Positions 1 through 7,463 of a stretch of 64,000 nucleotides of DNA are shown here, in pieces. Source of the DNA: Actinomycetospora soli (GTDB taxonomy: Bacteria > Actinomycetota > Actinomycetes > Mycobacteriales > Pseudonocardiaceae); assembly GCF_021026295.1 (NCBI RefSeq), contig NZ_JAJNDA010000002.1:186001-250000 (forward strand), read 5' to 3'. Under the pieces are notes generated by a model. It worked only from the letters and a program-made list of their open reading frames with translations. It made no database searches and was not told where the DNA came from. Every line of letters begins with the position of its first letter. Position 1 is the stretch's first letter. The position numbers and the translations under genes are program-made.

Positions 1-1
1 C

Positions 2-112
2 CGGCTCTACGGCATCGTCGAGGGCGACCTCTTCTACGTCGAGGAGCGCGCGATGATGGGCCAGGAGATGCAGCCGCACGTCTCGGCGCGGCTGCAGCGG
101 ATCGCCGGTTAG
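2..112 (+). CDS. C-terminal end of an unidentified protein (partial)
   Basis: Only the last 36 codons are in the window, ending at TAG 110-112. The visible residues (RLYGIVEGDLFYVEE ... HVSARLQRIAG) have no motif I recognise, and the start lies beyond the left edge. The frame is open up to the edge and codon use is typical of the window, so it is probably a real gene end. It converges on the membrane protein gene at 138-512 with a 25-base gap. Confidence 0.5.
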   Translation, partial: RLYGIVEGDLFYVEERAMMGQEMQPHVSARLQRIAG

Positions 113-137
113 GTTCGACCCCCGCGCCGGCGCCGGG

Positions 138-512
138 TCAGCGCGGCTCGAGCACCCCGAGGCGCGTGGCGACCACGTCGCCCAGCTCGGCCACGTCGAT
201 CCCGGTGAGCCGGGCGACCCCGGTCGCGGGCACCCCGGCCCGGAGCAGGGCGATCGCGGTCGCGCACGGCTCGTCGTCCCGGTCGAGCGCGGCGAGCGCC
301 CCGTCGGGGTCGGCGACCAGCGCCGCGAGCAGGCGCCGCGACCCGTCGTCGGGACGGGCGGCGGCGCGACGCGCCCGACGCCGGGCGCGCCACGCGAGCA
401 CCGCGGCGAGGAGCAGCAGGACGACGGCGATGCCGATCAGCACCGCCGCCCCGACGATCCACGCCTGCGGCTCGCTCGACCACGACGCCAACCGCTCGGC
501 CCAGTCCCCCAT
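138..512 (-). CDS. Small single-pass membrane protein, unknown function
   Basis: This 124-residue protein has one hydrophobic segment at about residues 18-42, followed at once by a strongly basic stretch rich in Arg and Ala. That pattern predicts an N-out, C-in membrane anchor with a cytoplasmic domain of about 75 residues. I do not recognise the cytoplasmic domain. A TACGCT box at 521-526 (complement) sits 8 bases before the ATG, consistent with a leaderless transcript. The gene carries a copy of the dispersed 14-mer (341-354), read here as Pro-Asp-Asp-Gly-Ser in the linker after the membrane segment. It lies just downstream of, and in the same direction as, the DivIVA-like gene and could be co-expressed with it. 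Confidence 0.75.
   Translation of the reverse strand: MGDWAERLASWSSEPQAWIVGAAVLIGIAVVLLLLAAVLAWRARRRARRAAARPDDGSRRLLAALVADPDGALAALDRDDEPCATAIALLRAGVPATGVARLTGIDVAELGDVVATRLGVLEPR
341..354 (+). repeat. Dispersed 14-mer, copy 1
   Basis: Exact ACCCGTCGTCGGGA inside the membrane protein gene. The minus-strand gene reads it as Pro-Asp-Asp-Gly-Ser. Confidence 0.7.
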
Positions 513-547
513 GGCGACGCAGCGTACTCGCCCGCCACGCTCCGCGA

Positions 548-1201
548 TCAGCTCTCGGCGGCGAGGTCCGAGGTGTCCTCGATGTCCTGCGGCGGCGCGG
601 GGCGCGGCGGACCCGGGGGCGGGTAGGGCGGCGGCCCGAACGGACGCCGCTGCGGCGGGCCCGGCCAGGGTCGCGACGGCCGCCCGGAGTTGGCCACCAG
701 GTCGTCGAGATGGCCCTTGACCTTCACGAGCTCGTCGAACACCGCGTCACGCTGGGCGCGCAGGTCGGCCAGGGCGGCGCGGGACTCGGCGTGCTCGGCC
801 AGCAGCGACTCGGCGGCCTTGCTGCGCACCAGCGCCGCCTCCTGCTCGGCCGCCTGGAGGATGCCGCGCAGGCGCTCGTTGAAGGCGCCGACCTGGTCCG
901 GGTCCTGCGACGGCGCCGCCGCGGCGGGCGCGCTCGGCGAGCCCTCCTGCAGCGTCGCCGCGAGCTCGCGGCGCGGGGTCGGCGGCGGCTCGGGCACCCG
1001 GCGTCGTTCGCGGACCGCGAGCTGGGCCCGCAGCTGCGCCACCATCCGGCGCAGGCCGGCCACGTGCTCGTCCACCTGGGCCCGGTCGTACCCCCGGAGC
1101 ACCACGTCGAAGTGCGGCCCGTCGGCCTCCTCCGGTGCGTCCGGCAGGTCCAGGTAGTGCTCGGCGTCGGGGGGAGTCCGCCCCCGCTCACCCGTCGTCA
1201 T
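548..1201 (-). CDS. DivIVA-like coiled-coil protein
   Basis: The 217-residue product has an N-terminal DivIVA-type segment (FDVVLRGYDRAQVDEHV, about residues 31-47), which in DivIVA/Wag31 proteins forms the membrane-curvature-sensing start. A heptad-rich region runs from about 48 to 160, and the tail is Pro-rich (about 165-205). DivIVA-family proteins mark cell poles and septa in actinobacteria and recruit wall-synthesis factors. This one is shorter than Wag31 and has a different tail, so it is probably a secondary DivIVA-domain protein. The ATG at 1201 follows a GAGGTGAT ribosome-binding site. The leader contains a small hairpin (CCCGATC...GATCGGG, 1220-1241). It is divergent from the fur-like gene. 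Confidence 0.8.
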   Translation of the reverse strand: MTTGERGRTPPDAEHYLDLPDAPEEADGPHFDVVLRGYDRAQVDEHVAGLRRMVAQLRAQLAVRERRRVPEPPPTPRRELAATLQEGSPSAPAAAAPSQDPDQVGAFNERLRGILQAAEQEAALVRSKAAESLLAEHAESRAALADLRAQRDAVFDELVKVKGHLDDLVANSGRPSRPWPGPPQRRPFGPPPYPPPGPPRPAPPQDIEDTSDLAAES

Positions 1202-1337
1202 ACATCACCTCGTCACCAGCCCGATCCCGTCCGTGATCGGGCCCCACCGATGGTAAGGATCGATCCGGACCGGTGCGAGACGCCGAACGGCCGCCGACGG
1301 GACCCGGCAGCGTCGTCCCCGGCGTGTCGCGTCGGCC

Positions 1338-1350
1338 TACCATCGGGGGC
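1338..1350 (+). promoter_or_regulatory. Leaderless promoter -10 box of the fur-like gene
   Basis: TACCAT at 1338-1343 is followed by 7 bases and the GTG at 1351. This places the probable transcription start on the first base of the start codon and argues for GTG 1351 over the more upstream in-frame starts. Confidence 0.55.
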
Positions 1351-1791
1351 GTGGACACCGAACTGCGGCAGACGCTGCACCGCCGCGGCCTGCGCATGAC
1401 CCCACAACGCCAGCTCGTCCTCGACGCCGTGTCCGAGCTGGGGCACGCCACCCCGGAGGAGATCTGCACGAAGGTGCAGGAGATCGCCCCCGCGGTGAAC
1501 ATCACCACGGTGTACCGGACGCTCGACCTGCTCGAGCAGCTCGGGATCGTGCGCCACACCCATCTCGGCCACGGCGCGCCGACCTACGCCACCGGGGAGC
1601 ACGAGCACGTCCACCTCGTGTGCCACCGCTGCGGCACGGTCGACGAGGTCGACGCCGAACTGCTCGAGGACCTCGCCGAGGTCCTCGCCGCACGCGCCGG
1701 GTTCGCCCTGGACCCGACGCACGTGGCGCTGTCCGGGCTCTGCTCGCGGTGCGAGTCGTCCGACACCGAGAACTCGGAGGGAGAGGCATGA
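1351..1791 (+). CDS. Fur-family metal-responsive transcriptional regulator
   Basis: The 146-residue protein has the Fur winged-helix domain (about 1-80) with recognition helix NITTVYRTLDLL at 50-61. Its metal-binding half contains a His-rich HEHVH segment at 84-88 and two Cys pairs (C91/C94 and C131/C134), as in the structural zinc site of Fur, Zur and PerR proteins. The metal sensed cannot be told from sequence. The GTG start fits the leaderless promoter and removes 26 low-complexity residues that an earlier start would add. Its TGA overlaps the ATG of the ygfZ-like gene by 4 bases, so translation is probably coupled. Confidence 0.88.
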   Translation: MDTELRQTLHRRGLRMTPQRQLVLDAVSELGHATPEEICTKVQEIAPAVNITTVYRTLDLLEQLGIVRHTHLGHGAPTYATGEHEHVHLVCHRCGTVDEVDAELLEDLAEVLAARAGFALDPTHVALSGLCSRCESSDTENSEGEA

Positions 1792-2936
1792 GTCGTTCCC
1801 CGCTGCTCGACACCCCCGGCGCCATCGGCCACCCCGACGGCGACGACGCCCGCCCCGACGGCGGTGTCGCCTCGCACTACGGCGACCCGTTCGCCGAACA
1901 GCGCGCCGCGACCCGCCGGGCGGTGGTGGTCGACCGGTCGCACCGCGGGCTCGTCGTCGTCACCGGCGACGACCGGCTGAGCTGGCTGCACCTGCTCGTC
2001 TCCCAGCAGGTCGCCGACCTGCCGGACGGAGCCGGCACCGAGGGTCTCGTCCTCGACGTGCAGGGCCGGGTGGAGCACCACGCGGTGATCAGCCACGTCA
2101 CCGGGACGAGCGGCGCGACGGGGGAGACGGAGCCGGCGATCTGGCTCGACGTCGAGCCCGGCACCGCGGAGGCGTTCGCGGCCTACCTGTCCTCCATGAC
2201 CTTCTGGTCGAAGGTGGAGGTCCGGGACGCGACGGAGGAGTTCGCGCTGCTCTCACTCGTCGGCCCGGACGTGGCCGAGGTCCTGACGGCGGGTGGGGTC
2301 GAGCTGCCCACGGCCGACGCCGGCCCCCTCTCCGGGGGCGGGGTCGTCCGTCGGAAGGACTGGCCGGAGCACGCCGTGGACCTCCTGGTCCCCCGGCCCG
2401 CCCTGGCGGACTGGTGGCGGCGCCTGACCGGGGCCGGGGCGACGCCCGCCGGACTCGACACCTTCGAGGCCCTGCGCGTCGCCTCGCTGCGCCCGCGGCT
2501 CGGTCTCGACACCGACGACCGCACCATCCCGCACGAGGTGGGCTGGATCGGCTCGGCCGTGCACCTGTCGAAGGGCTGCTACCGCGGCCAGGAGACCGTG
2601 TCCCGCGTCGCCAACCTCGGCCGCCCGCCGCGGCAGATGGTCCTGCTGCACCTCGCCTCCGGCGACGACGCGCTCCCGCCGCCCGGGACGCCCGTCCTCA
2701 CCGCGGAGGGCGGCCGCGCGGTCGGGCGCATCGGCACCGCCGTGCGGCACCACGAGCTGGGGTCGATCGCCCTGGCGCTGGTCAAGCGCTCCGCCGTCGC
2801 GGGCGGCGCGGAGCTCTGGGTCGCCGACGACCGCGAGGAGGGCACGCCCGGCCCCGCCACCGTCGACCCCGACTCGGTGCCCCCGGACACCGGCGAGCCG
2901 CCCGGGCGCACCGCGGTCCGCCGGCTGCAGGGATGA
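1788..2936 (+). CDS. ygfZ: YgfZ/GcvT-like folate-binding protein
   Basis: The 382-residue product carries the YgfZ signature KGCYRGQE at 262-269. This family binds tetrahydrofolate and supports assembly or repair of iron-sulfur enzymes; it resembles the T-protein of glycine cleavage. The N-terminal half has the usual GcvT-like fold pattern (for example ...DRSHRGLVVVTGDDRLSWLH). It overlaps fur by ATGA and the dehydratase gene by ATGA, so the three form a translationally coupled operon. Coupling to a Fur-type regulator fits a role in iron-sulfur maintenance (inference). Confidence 0.88.
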   Translation: MSRSPLLDTPGAIGHPDGDDARPDGGVASHYGDPFAEQRAATRRAVVVDRSHRGLVVVTGDDRLSWLHLLVSQQVADLPDGAGTEGLVLDVQGRVEHHAVISHVTGTSGATGETEPAIWLDVEPGTAEAFAAYLSSMTFWSKVEVRDATEEFALLSLVGPDVAEVLTAGGVELPTADAGPLSGGGVVRRKDWPEHAVDLLVPRPALADWWRRLTGAGATPAGLDTFEALRVASLRPRLGLDTDDRTIPHEVGWIGSAVHLSKGCYRGQETVSRVANLGRPPRQMVLLHLASGDDALPPPGTPVLTAEGGRAVGRIGTAVRHHELGSIALALVKRSAVAGGAELWVADDREEGTPGPATVDPDSVPPDTGEPPGRTAVRRLQG

Positions 2937-3898
2937 GCCCGGGAGGGCCGCGGAACCCGACCGCGACGACGGCCCTCGTCACCCGTCGCGACGTCGAGGC
3001 CGCCGCGGCAGTCCTCGACGGGGTGGCCGTGCGCACCGCGCTCGAGCCGCTCGACGCCGTGCCCGGGCTGCGACTCAAGCGGGAGGACACGCAGCCGATC
3101 GGCGCGTTCAAGCTGCGCGGCGCGTTCCACGCGGCCTCCCGGCTCGACCCGGCGGTCCGGGCGCGCGGCCTGGTCACGCACTCCAGCGGCAACCACGGTC
3201 GGGCGCTGGCGTGGACCGCGTCCCGTCTCGGCGTGCCGTGCACGGTCGTGGTGCCCGACGACGCCGTGGCCGTGAAGGTCGAGGCGATGGCGGCGCTGGG
3301 TGCGACGCTGGTCCCGGTGCCGCCCGCGGAGCGCGCGGCCCGCGCGGACGCGATCGTGGCGGAGACCGGCGGGGCGCTGGTCCCCCCGTTCGACCACCCG
3401 CACGTCATCGCGGGCCAGGGCACCGTGGGGCTGGAGCTGCTCGGCGAGGACGTCGACCGGGTCCTCGTGCCCGTCGGGGGCGGTGGCCTGATCTCGGGGA
3501 TCGCGGCCGCGCTCGCGGGCAGCGGGGTGTCGGTGGTGGGCGTGGAGCCCGAGCTCGCCGGGGACGCCGCGGCGTCGAGGCGCGCGGGCGAGCTGATCGC
3601 CTGGCCGGCCGCCGACGTGGCGCGGACCGCGGCCGACGGCCTGCGCGCGCAGCGGCTCGGAGCGCTGCCGTGGGAGCACGTGGCGGCGCTCGTGGACGAC
3701 GTGGTCACCGTGGGCGAGGACGCCATCGAGGACGCCGCGCGGCTGCTGCACGCCGCCGGGGTCCCGGCGGAGGCCAGCGGCGCGGTGGCGACCGCCGGGG
3801 CGCTCACGTACCCCGCGCTGGTGGGCGACCGCACCGTGGCGGTCGTCAGCGGACGCAACGTCGACCCCGCGTGGGTCGCGCGTGTGCTCGCGGCCTGA
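2933..3898 (+). CDS. PLP-dependent threonine/serine dehydratase-like protein
   Basis: The 321-residue protein has the fold-type II PLP pattern: the cofactor lysine in IGAFKLRGA (Lys60), the substrate/phosphate loop SSGNHGRA (84-91), and the glycine-rich phosphate loop VGGGGLISG (181-189). Length fits single-domain catabolic threonine dehydratases and serine racemases. No C-terminal ACT domain is present, so allosteric isoleucine control of the IlvA type is not expected. Substrate choice between L-Thr, L-Ser and a racemase role cannot be settled here. Last gene of the fur-ygfZ operon, with a 4-base overlap. Confidence 0.85.
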   Translation: MSPGGPRNPTATTALVTRRDVEAAAAVLDGVAVRTALEPLDAVPGLRLKREDTQPIGAFKLRGAFHAASRLDPAVRARGLVTHSSGNHGRALAWTASRLGVPCTVVVPDDAVAVKVEAMAALGATLVPVPPAERAARADAIVAETGGALVPPFDHPHVIAGQGTVGLELLGEDVDRVLVPVGGGGLISGIAAALAGSGVSVVGVEPELAGDAAASRRAGELIAWPAADVARTAADGLRAQRLGALPWEHVAALVDDVVTVGEDAIEDAARLLHAAGVPAEASGAVATAGALTYPALVGDRTVAVVSGRNVDPAWVARVLAA

Positions 3899-4012
3899 TC
3901 GGCCCGGATCCGGCGGGTGGGACGACCGGCGCCCGCGCGCCGATGCCCGGTCGACGCCCGCCCCCGCTCCGACGGGTGACATCGGACGGGTGGGTCGGTC
4001 ACCATGGGGGCC

Positions 4013-4582
4013 ATGATCGAGTTCCGGCAGGGTGGTCGGCGGCGCCTCGACCGCGTCCTCGACCCCGCGTTCCTCGCCGCGATCGGTGACCGCTCGCTCG
4101 ACGAACTCCGGGCGATGCGCGACGACGCCGCCCAGGAGGAGACCGACCTGTCGTACCTGCGGCGGCTGCTCCACGCGCGGATCGACATCGTGCGCTTCGA
4201 GGAGCACCGGCGCGCCGGGACCGGCTCGGCCGAGGAGCCCTCGGTGGTCGACGCCCTGCCCCGCATCCTCGCCGACAACGCGATCGGCCCGGCCGCCGGT
4301 CGCGGCCGCCACCACACGGTGCAGCCCTCGCGCGCCGAGTCCCACCGGCGGCACGTCGAGGCGCTGCTCGCTGACACCGGGCTCTCCGACGTCGCGACCC
4401 TCTCCGACGCCGAGCTGGCCGAGTCCGCCGAGGCCTACGCCGCCGAGGAGGCCTCGGTGTCCGACCACCGCATCCGCGTGCAGCAGGTGATGGACGCCTG
4501 CAACGACGAGATCGGCCGCCGCTACCGCACCGGGTCGGCGAGCATCGACGAGCTGCTGCGGCGGGAGCGCGAAGGTGCCTAG
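4013..4582 (+). CDS. rsiG: RsiG-like anti-sigma factor with c-di-GMP-binding motif
   Basis: This 189-residue helical protein matches RsiG, the cyclic-di-GMP-armed anti-sigma factor that holds WhiG in Streptomyces. The RsiG motif E-x3-S-x2-R-x3-Q-x3-D is complete in the C-terminal helix (E146, S150, R153, Q157, D161). A second copy lies in the first long helix (E43, S47, R50, H54, D58), with His in place of Gln. Two antiparallel motif helices are what RsiG uses to bind a c-di-GMP dimer. The ATG at 4013 follows a CACCAT box with 7 bases of spacing; an ATG at 4004 is the alternative. No WhiG-type sigma gene is in the window, so the partner is unknown. A GGDEF-EAL protein is encoded about 5 kb away. 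Confidence 0.8.
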   Translation: MIEFRQGGRRRLDRVLDPAFLAAIGDRSLDELRAMRDDAAQEETDLSYLRRLLHARIDIVRFEEHRRAGTGSAEEPSVVDALPRILADNAIGPAAGRGRHHTVQPSRAESHRRHVEALLADTGLSDVATLSDAELAESAEAYAAEEASVSDHRIRVQQVMDACNDEIGRRYRTGSASIDELLRREREGA

Positions 4583-4588
4583 CGGCTC

Positions 4589-4645
4589 GTGAGCACTTTC
4601 GGCGGCTATAGGCGCCGAAAGTGCTCACAGGGCCGTAGGCCACCC
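4589..4645 (-). terminator. Family-A stem-loop element between convergent genes
   Basis: A perfect inverted repeat with 16-base arms (4589-4604 and 4613-4628, arm GTGAGCACTTTCGGCG) and an 8-base loop is followed by a smaller GGCC-GTA-GGCC hairpin. It ends directly before the stop codon (CTA on plus) of the minus-strand gene at 4646. It probably terminates both converging genes. It is one of four related elements (see 18384, 29090, 30023). Confidence 0.75.
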
Positions 4646-5572
4646 CTAGTTCGCGCGCTCCCGGATCGCCCGGCTCGCCCAGAAGTCCCGGAGCCGGCGG
4701 TAGCTCTCCATGGCCTTCTCGGCGTCGCCCTCGCGCAACGCGTCGAGCGCCGCGGCGACGTCCTCGGCCGAGGTGTCCCCGGCGAGCGTCTCGTCGTCGA
4801 CCAGCTGCACGAGCCCGCCGTAGTCCAGCTCGACCAGGGACCCGGCGTCGAAGTGCCGCAGCCAGCGGGCGGTGTCGCGCAGCACCTCGGCGGGCCCGCC
4901 GTCGCCCAGGGTCGAGCTCAGCAGCTCGGCGGCCGAGTCGGCGCGGGCCAGGGCGTCGGCCATGGACACCCGCCAGTAGCAGCGCCGGCGCAGCCCGGGG
5001 CCGTCCGCGGTGGCCGCGTCGTCGTGCGCGAGGACGAGCACCCGGTCGGCGGCCTCGACGAGCACGAACCACGGCAGCGGCACCGTCCAGGTGGCCGACA
5101 CGATGTGCGTGGCGCCCTCCCCGAGCTCCGCCACCACCGCCTCCGCGCGGGAGCGCACCGTCGACTCCTCGTGGTTCAGCGCGGCCGTCCGCAGCACCGG
5201 CGACTCGGTGGACAGGAAGCCCACCAGGGCCGCCGCCGCGCGCGGCCGGGTGTCGAGGGGACAGACCATCGTCGTGGGCCCGAAGCGGGCCGGCGCGGGC
5301 GATCCCTCCTCGGCCGCGGGAGCGTCGGCCCCGTCGGCCAGCAGGACGTCCACGGGGCCCTCCGTGGCGGTCCCGTCGACCCGCTCGCCGGGCAGCAGAC
5401 GCACCGGGACGCCGAGCTGTGCCCTGAGACACACGTCGCGTTCGCGGGCACCCACGCGGGTGACCGGGATCGCACCCCGGGCGAGTCCGGCCCTCACACG
5501 CTGGGCCAACGGCCCCGGGAGCGCCCCCAACGGCTCGTAGACGCGGAGGTAGCAGGCGAAGGGGGCGGGCAC
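4646..5572 (-). CDS. Conserved actinobacterial protein of unknown function
   Basis: This 308-residue soluble protein has no membrane segment or signal peptide. I do not recognise a catalytic motif. The N-terminus (FACYLRVYEPLGALPG) and a central aromatic segment (VPLPWFVLVEAADRVLVL) look like a conserved fold. Its position beside the DUF3073 gene and near purM-purF matches the location of Rv0811c in mycobacteria, so it may be that orthologue (inference from gene order). The GTG at 5572 is preceded by CACCAT with 7 bases of spacing, suggesting leaderless expression. It is divergent from the DUF3073 gene. Confidence 0.75.
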   Translation of the reverse strand: MPAPFACYLRVYEPLGALPGPLAQRVRAGLARGAIPVTRVGARERDVCLRAQLGVPVRLLPGERVDGTATEGPVDVLLADGADAPAAEEGSPAPARFGPTTMVCPLDTRPRAAAALVGFLSTESPVLRTAALNHEESTVRSRAEAVVAELGEGATHIVSATWTVPLPWFVLVEAADRVLVLAHDDAATADGPGLRRRCYWRVSMADALARADSAAELLSSTLGDGGPAEVLRDTARWLRHFDAGSLVELDYGGLVQLVDDETLAGDTSAEDVAAALDALREGDAEKAMESYRRLRDFWASRAIRERAN

Positions 5573-5620
5573 GGGCGCGATGGTGCCACGTCACGTCGCA
5601 CGCGCGTTCGGACACACGGT

Positions 5621-5639
5621 ATGCTCGTGCCACGAGCAT
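5621..5639. promoter_or_regulatory. Perfect palindrome overlapping a -10 box
   Basis: ATGCTCGTG-C-CACGAGCAT is a perfect inverted repeat with 9-base arms. TATGCT (5620-5625), a TANNNT -10 candidate for the DUF3073 gene, overlaps its left arm. It could be an operator or a hairpin at the 5' end of the transcript. Confidence 0.45.
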
Positions 5640-5652
5640 TGCTATGAGATGA

Positions 5653-5683
5653 GGGGGGCCGCCGGTCTGACCGGCCGCCCCCC
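5653..5683 (+). promoter_or_regulatory. GC-rich hairpin in the DUF3073 leader
   Basis: A 14-pair stem with one mismatch (starting GGGGGGC, closing GCCCCCC) around a CTG loop lies between the putative promoter and the GAGGGGG ribosome-binding site (5693-5699). Its place inside the leader suggests attenuation or mRNA stabilisation rather than simple termination. Confidence 0.45.
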
Positions 5684-5708
5684 GCCCTGTTCGAGGGGGT
5701 CATTGCCC

Positions 5709-5897
5709 ATGGGACGCGGACGAGCCAAGGCGAAGCAGACGAAGGTCGCTCGCGAGCTCAAGTACAGCTCCCCCAGCACCGACTTCGACGCCCTGCAGAG
5801 GGAGTTGGCCAGCGGGGACCCGTTCTCGCGGCACACCGTCGACGAGGACGACCAAGTGGACTCCCGCTACTCCGAGTACAGCTACGACGAGCGCTGA
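5709..5897 (+). CDS. DUF3073 family protein
   Basis: A 62-residue basic-then-acidic protein that begins MGRGRAKAKQTKVARELKY and ends with an acidic, Tyr-rich tail. This is the actinobacterial DUF3073 pattern (Rv0810c in mycobacteria, next to purM). Function is unknown; the basic N-terminus suggests nucleic-acid contact (inference). The ATG at 5709 has a GAGGGGG site 9 bases upstream. The leader contains a strong hairpin and a palindromic promoter region. Confidence 0.88.
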   Translation: MGRGRAKAKQTKVARELKYSSPSTDFDALQRELASGDPFSRHTVDEDDQVDSRYSEYSYDER

Positions 5898-6029
5898 CAC
5901 CTCGGACGGGTCTTCCTCCCCGCGCTTCACCGCTCCGCCTCGGGGGCATCCCGCCCCGTCGAGCCGCCCCCGTCGTGGGACGGCGACGGGACGCGATGCC
6001 GTGTGTCCCGATGCGGAGGGGAGAGTGCG

Positions 6030-6248
6030 ATGACGAAGGCCTTCAGCAAGGGCGACCAGGTGAAGTGGAACTGGGGCAACGGTGAAGGTGAGGCCCAGGT
6101 CGACGAGGTGCACGCGGAGCGCGTCGAGCGTCAGATCGACGGCAAGAAGCAGACGCGCAACGGCACGGAGGACAACCCGGCCTACGTGCTGAAGCAGGAC
6201 GACGGCCAGCGGGTGCTCAAGCTCCACAGCGAGCTGAAGAGCGACTGA
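6030..6248 (+). CDS. DUF2945 (hypervirulence-associated, Tudor-like) small protein
   Basis: This 72-residue protein starts with FSKGDQVKWNWGNGEGEAQV and carries a later NPAYVLKQDDGQRVLKLHSEL segment, matching the DUF2945 / hypervirulence-associated TUDOR-type beta-barrel family. The molecular role of the family is not established. The ATG at 6030 is preceded by GGAGGGGAGAG. It stands alone, with a terminator hairpin 10 bases after its stop codon. Confidence 0.85.
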   Translation: MTKAFSKGDQVKWNWGNGEGEAQVDEVHAERVERQIDGKKQTRNGTEDNPAYVLKQDDGQRVLKLHSELKSD

Positions 6249-6254
6249 CCCCCG

Positions 6255-6268
6255 TCCCGACGACGGGT
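6255..6268 (-). repeat. Dispersed 14-mer, copy 2
   Basis: Exact ACCCGTCGTCGGGA on the minus strand, forming part of the left arm of the terminator after the DUF2945 gene. Confidence 0.7.
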
Positions 6269-6287
6269 CCGGTGCGGACCCGTCGTC
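6259..6287 (+). terminator. Terminator hairpin after the DUF2945 gene
   Basis: A perfect 13-base inverted repeat (GACGACGGGTCCG / CGGACCCGTCGTC) with a GTG loop. There is no U-run, as is usual in high-GC actinobacteria. Confidence 0.75.
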
Positions 6288-6349
6288 CGGACCGGTGTCG
6301 GTCGTCTGCACGTGGACGCCGTACCGCGAGGACCACACCGGTCAGCTCC

Positions 6350-6379
6350 GGGTCACCCGGACGCTGCGTGACGTGACCC
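6350..6379 (-). terminator. Possible terminator downstream of purM
   Basis: GGGTCAC (6350-6356) and GTGACCC (6373-6379) can pair around a 16-base interior. It sits 14 bases beyond the purM stop codon. Confidence 0.4.
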
Positions 6380-6392
6380 TCAACGGGTTCCC

Positions 6393-7463
6393 TCAGAAGC
6401 GCGGGTGGTCCCCGTAGAGCGTCGCGCCCGGGATCTCGCCCCGGACGATCTCGCCCAGCACCCACGCCGGCACGTGCTTGGCGGTGAGGACGGCGAGGGC
6501 ACGGTCGACGTCGTCGGGCGGCACGATCGCCACCATCCCGACGCCCATGTTGAACGTCGCCTCCATCTCGGCGCGCTCCACCCGTCCCCGGCCGGCGATC
6601 AGTTTGAACACCGGTGCCGGGTTCCACGTGGTGCGGTCGAGGTCGGCGTGCAGCCCCTTCGGGATGACGCGCGCGAGGTTGGCCGTCAGCCCGCCGCCCG
6701 TGATGTGGGCGAACGTGCGCACGTCGGTCTCCGCGGCGAGCGCCAGGCAGTCCCGCGCGTAGATGCGGGTGGGCACGAGGAGTTCCTCGCCGAGCGTGTG
6801 GCCGAACTCCTCGACGTGGCCGTCGAGCGACATCCGGCCGATGTCGAGCAGCACCCGGCGGGCGAGCGAGTAGCCGTTGGAGTGCAGCCCGGACGAGGCC
6901 ATGGCGATGACCTGGTCCCCCGCGCGCACCCGCTCCGGGCCGAGGACGCGGTCGGCCTCGACGACCCCGACGCCGGTGGCCGACAGGTCGTAGTGGTGCG
7001 GCTCCATCACGCCGGGGTGCTCCGCGGTCTCGCCGCCGAGCAGGGCGCAGCCGGCGATGCGGCAGCCCTCCGCGATGCCGGAGACGATGGCCGCGACCTT
7101 GGCGGGGTCGACCTTCCCGATCGCCAGGTAGTCCTGGAGGAAGAGCGGCTCGGCCCCGCAGACCACGAGGTCGTCCACGACCATCGCGACGAGGTCCAGA
7201 CCGACGGTGTCGTGCTTGTCGGCGGCCTGCGCGACCGCGATCTTCGTGCCGACGCCGTCGGTGGACGCGGCCAGCAGCGGCTCGGTGTACTTGCCGGTCT
7301 TCAGCGCGAACAGCCCGGCGAAGCCGCCGATCCCGCCCCGCACCTCGGGCCGGCGGGTGGCGGCGGCCAGCGGCTTGATCAGGTCGACGGCGCGCTCGCC
7401 GGCGGCGACGTCGACGCCCGCCTCGGCGTAGCTGCTCCCGCCACCGTTCACGGTCCCGCTCAC
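6393..7463 (-). CDS. purM: Phosphoribosylformylglycinamidine cyclo-ligase
   Basis: PurM (AIR synthetase) closes the imidazole ring in de novo purine synthesis, making AIR from FGAM with ATP. The 356-residue product has the family landmarks STDGVGTK (ATP/Mg site), GLDLVAMVVDDL, LGGETAEHPGVM, SSGLHSNGYSLAR and HITGGGL. Length is normal. The start is GTG 7463, whose GTGA overlaps the purF stop codon, so purF and purM are translationally coupled. A longer upstream reading frame exists only because of the purF overlap. Confidence 0.95.
   Translation of the reverse strand: MSGTVNGGGSSYAEAGVDVAAGERAVDLIKPLAAATRRPEVRGGIGGFAGLFALKTGKYTEPLLAASTDGVGTKIAVAQAADKHDTVGLDLVAMVVDDLVVCGAEPLFLQDYLAIGKVDPAKVAAIVSGIAEGCRIAGCALLGGETAEHPGVMEPHHYDLSATGVGVVEADRVLGPERVRAGDQVIAMASSGLHSNGYSLARRVLLDIGRMSLDGHVEEFGHTLGEELLVPTRIYARDCLALAAETDVRTFAHITGGGLTANLARVIPKGLHADLDRTTWNPAPVFKLIAGRGRVERAEMEATFNMGVGMVAIVPPDDVDRALAVLTAKHVPAWVLGEIVRGEIPGATLYGDHPRF

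Noticed and set aside
6296-6418. A possible 40-codon peptide gene on plus between DUF2945 and purM
   Set aside because: It overlaps the purM 3' end, has no ribosome-binding site and spans a probable terminator.
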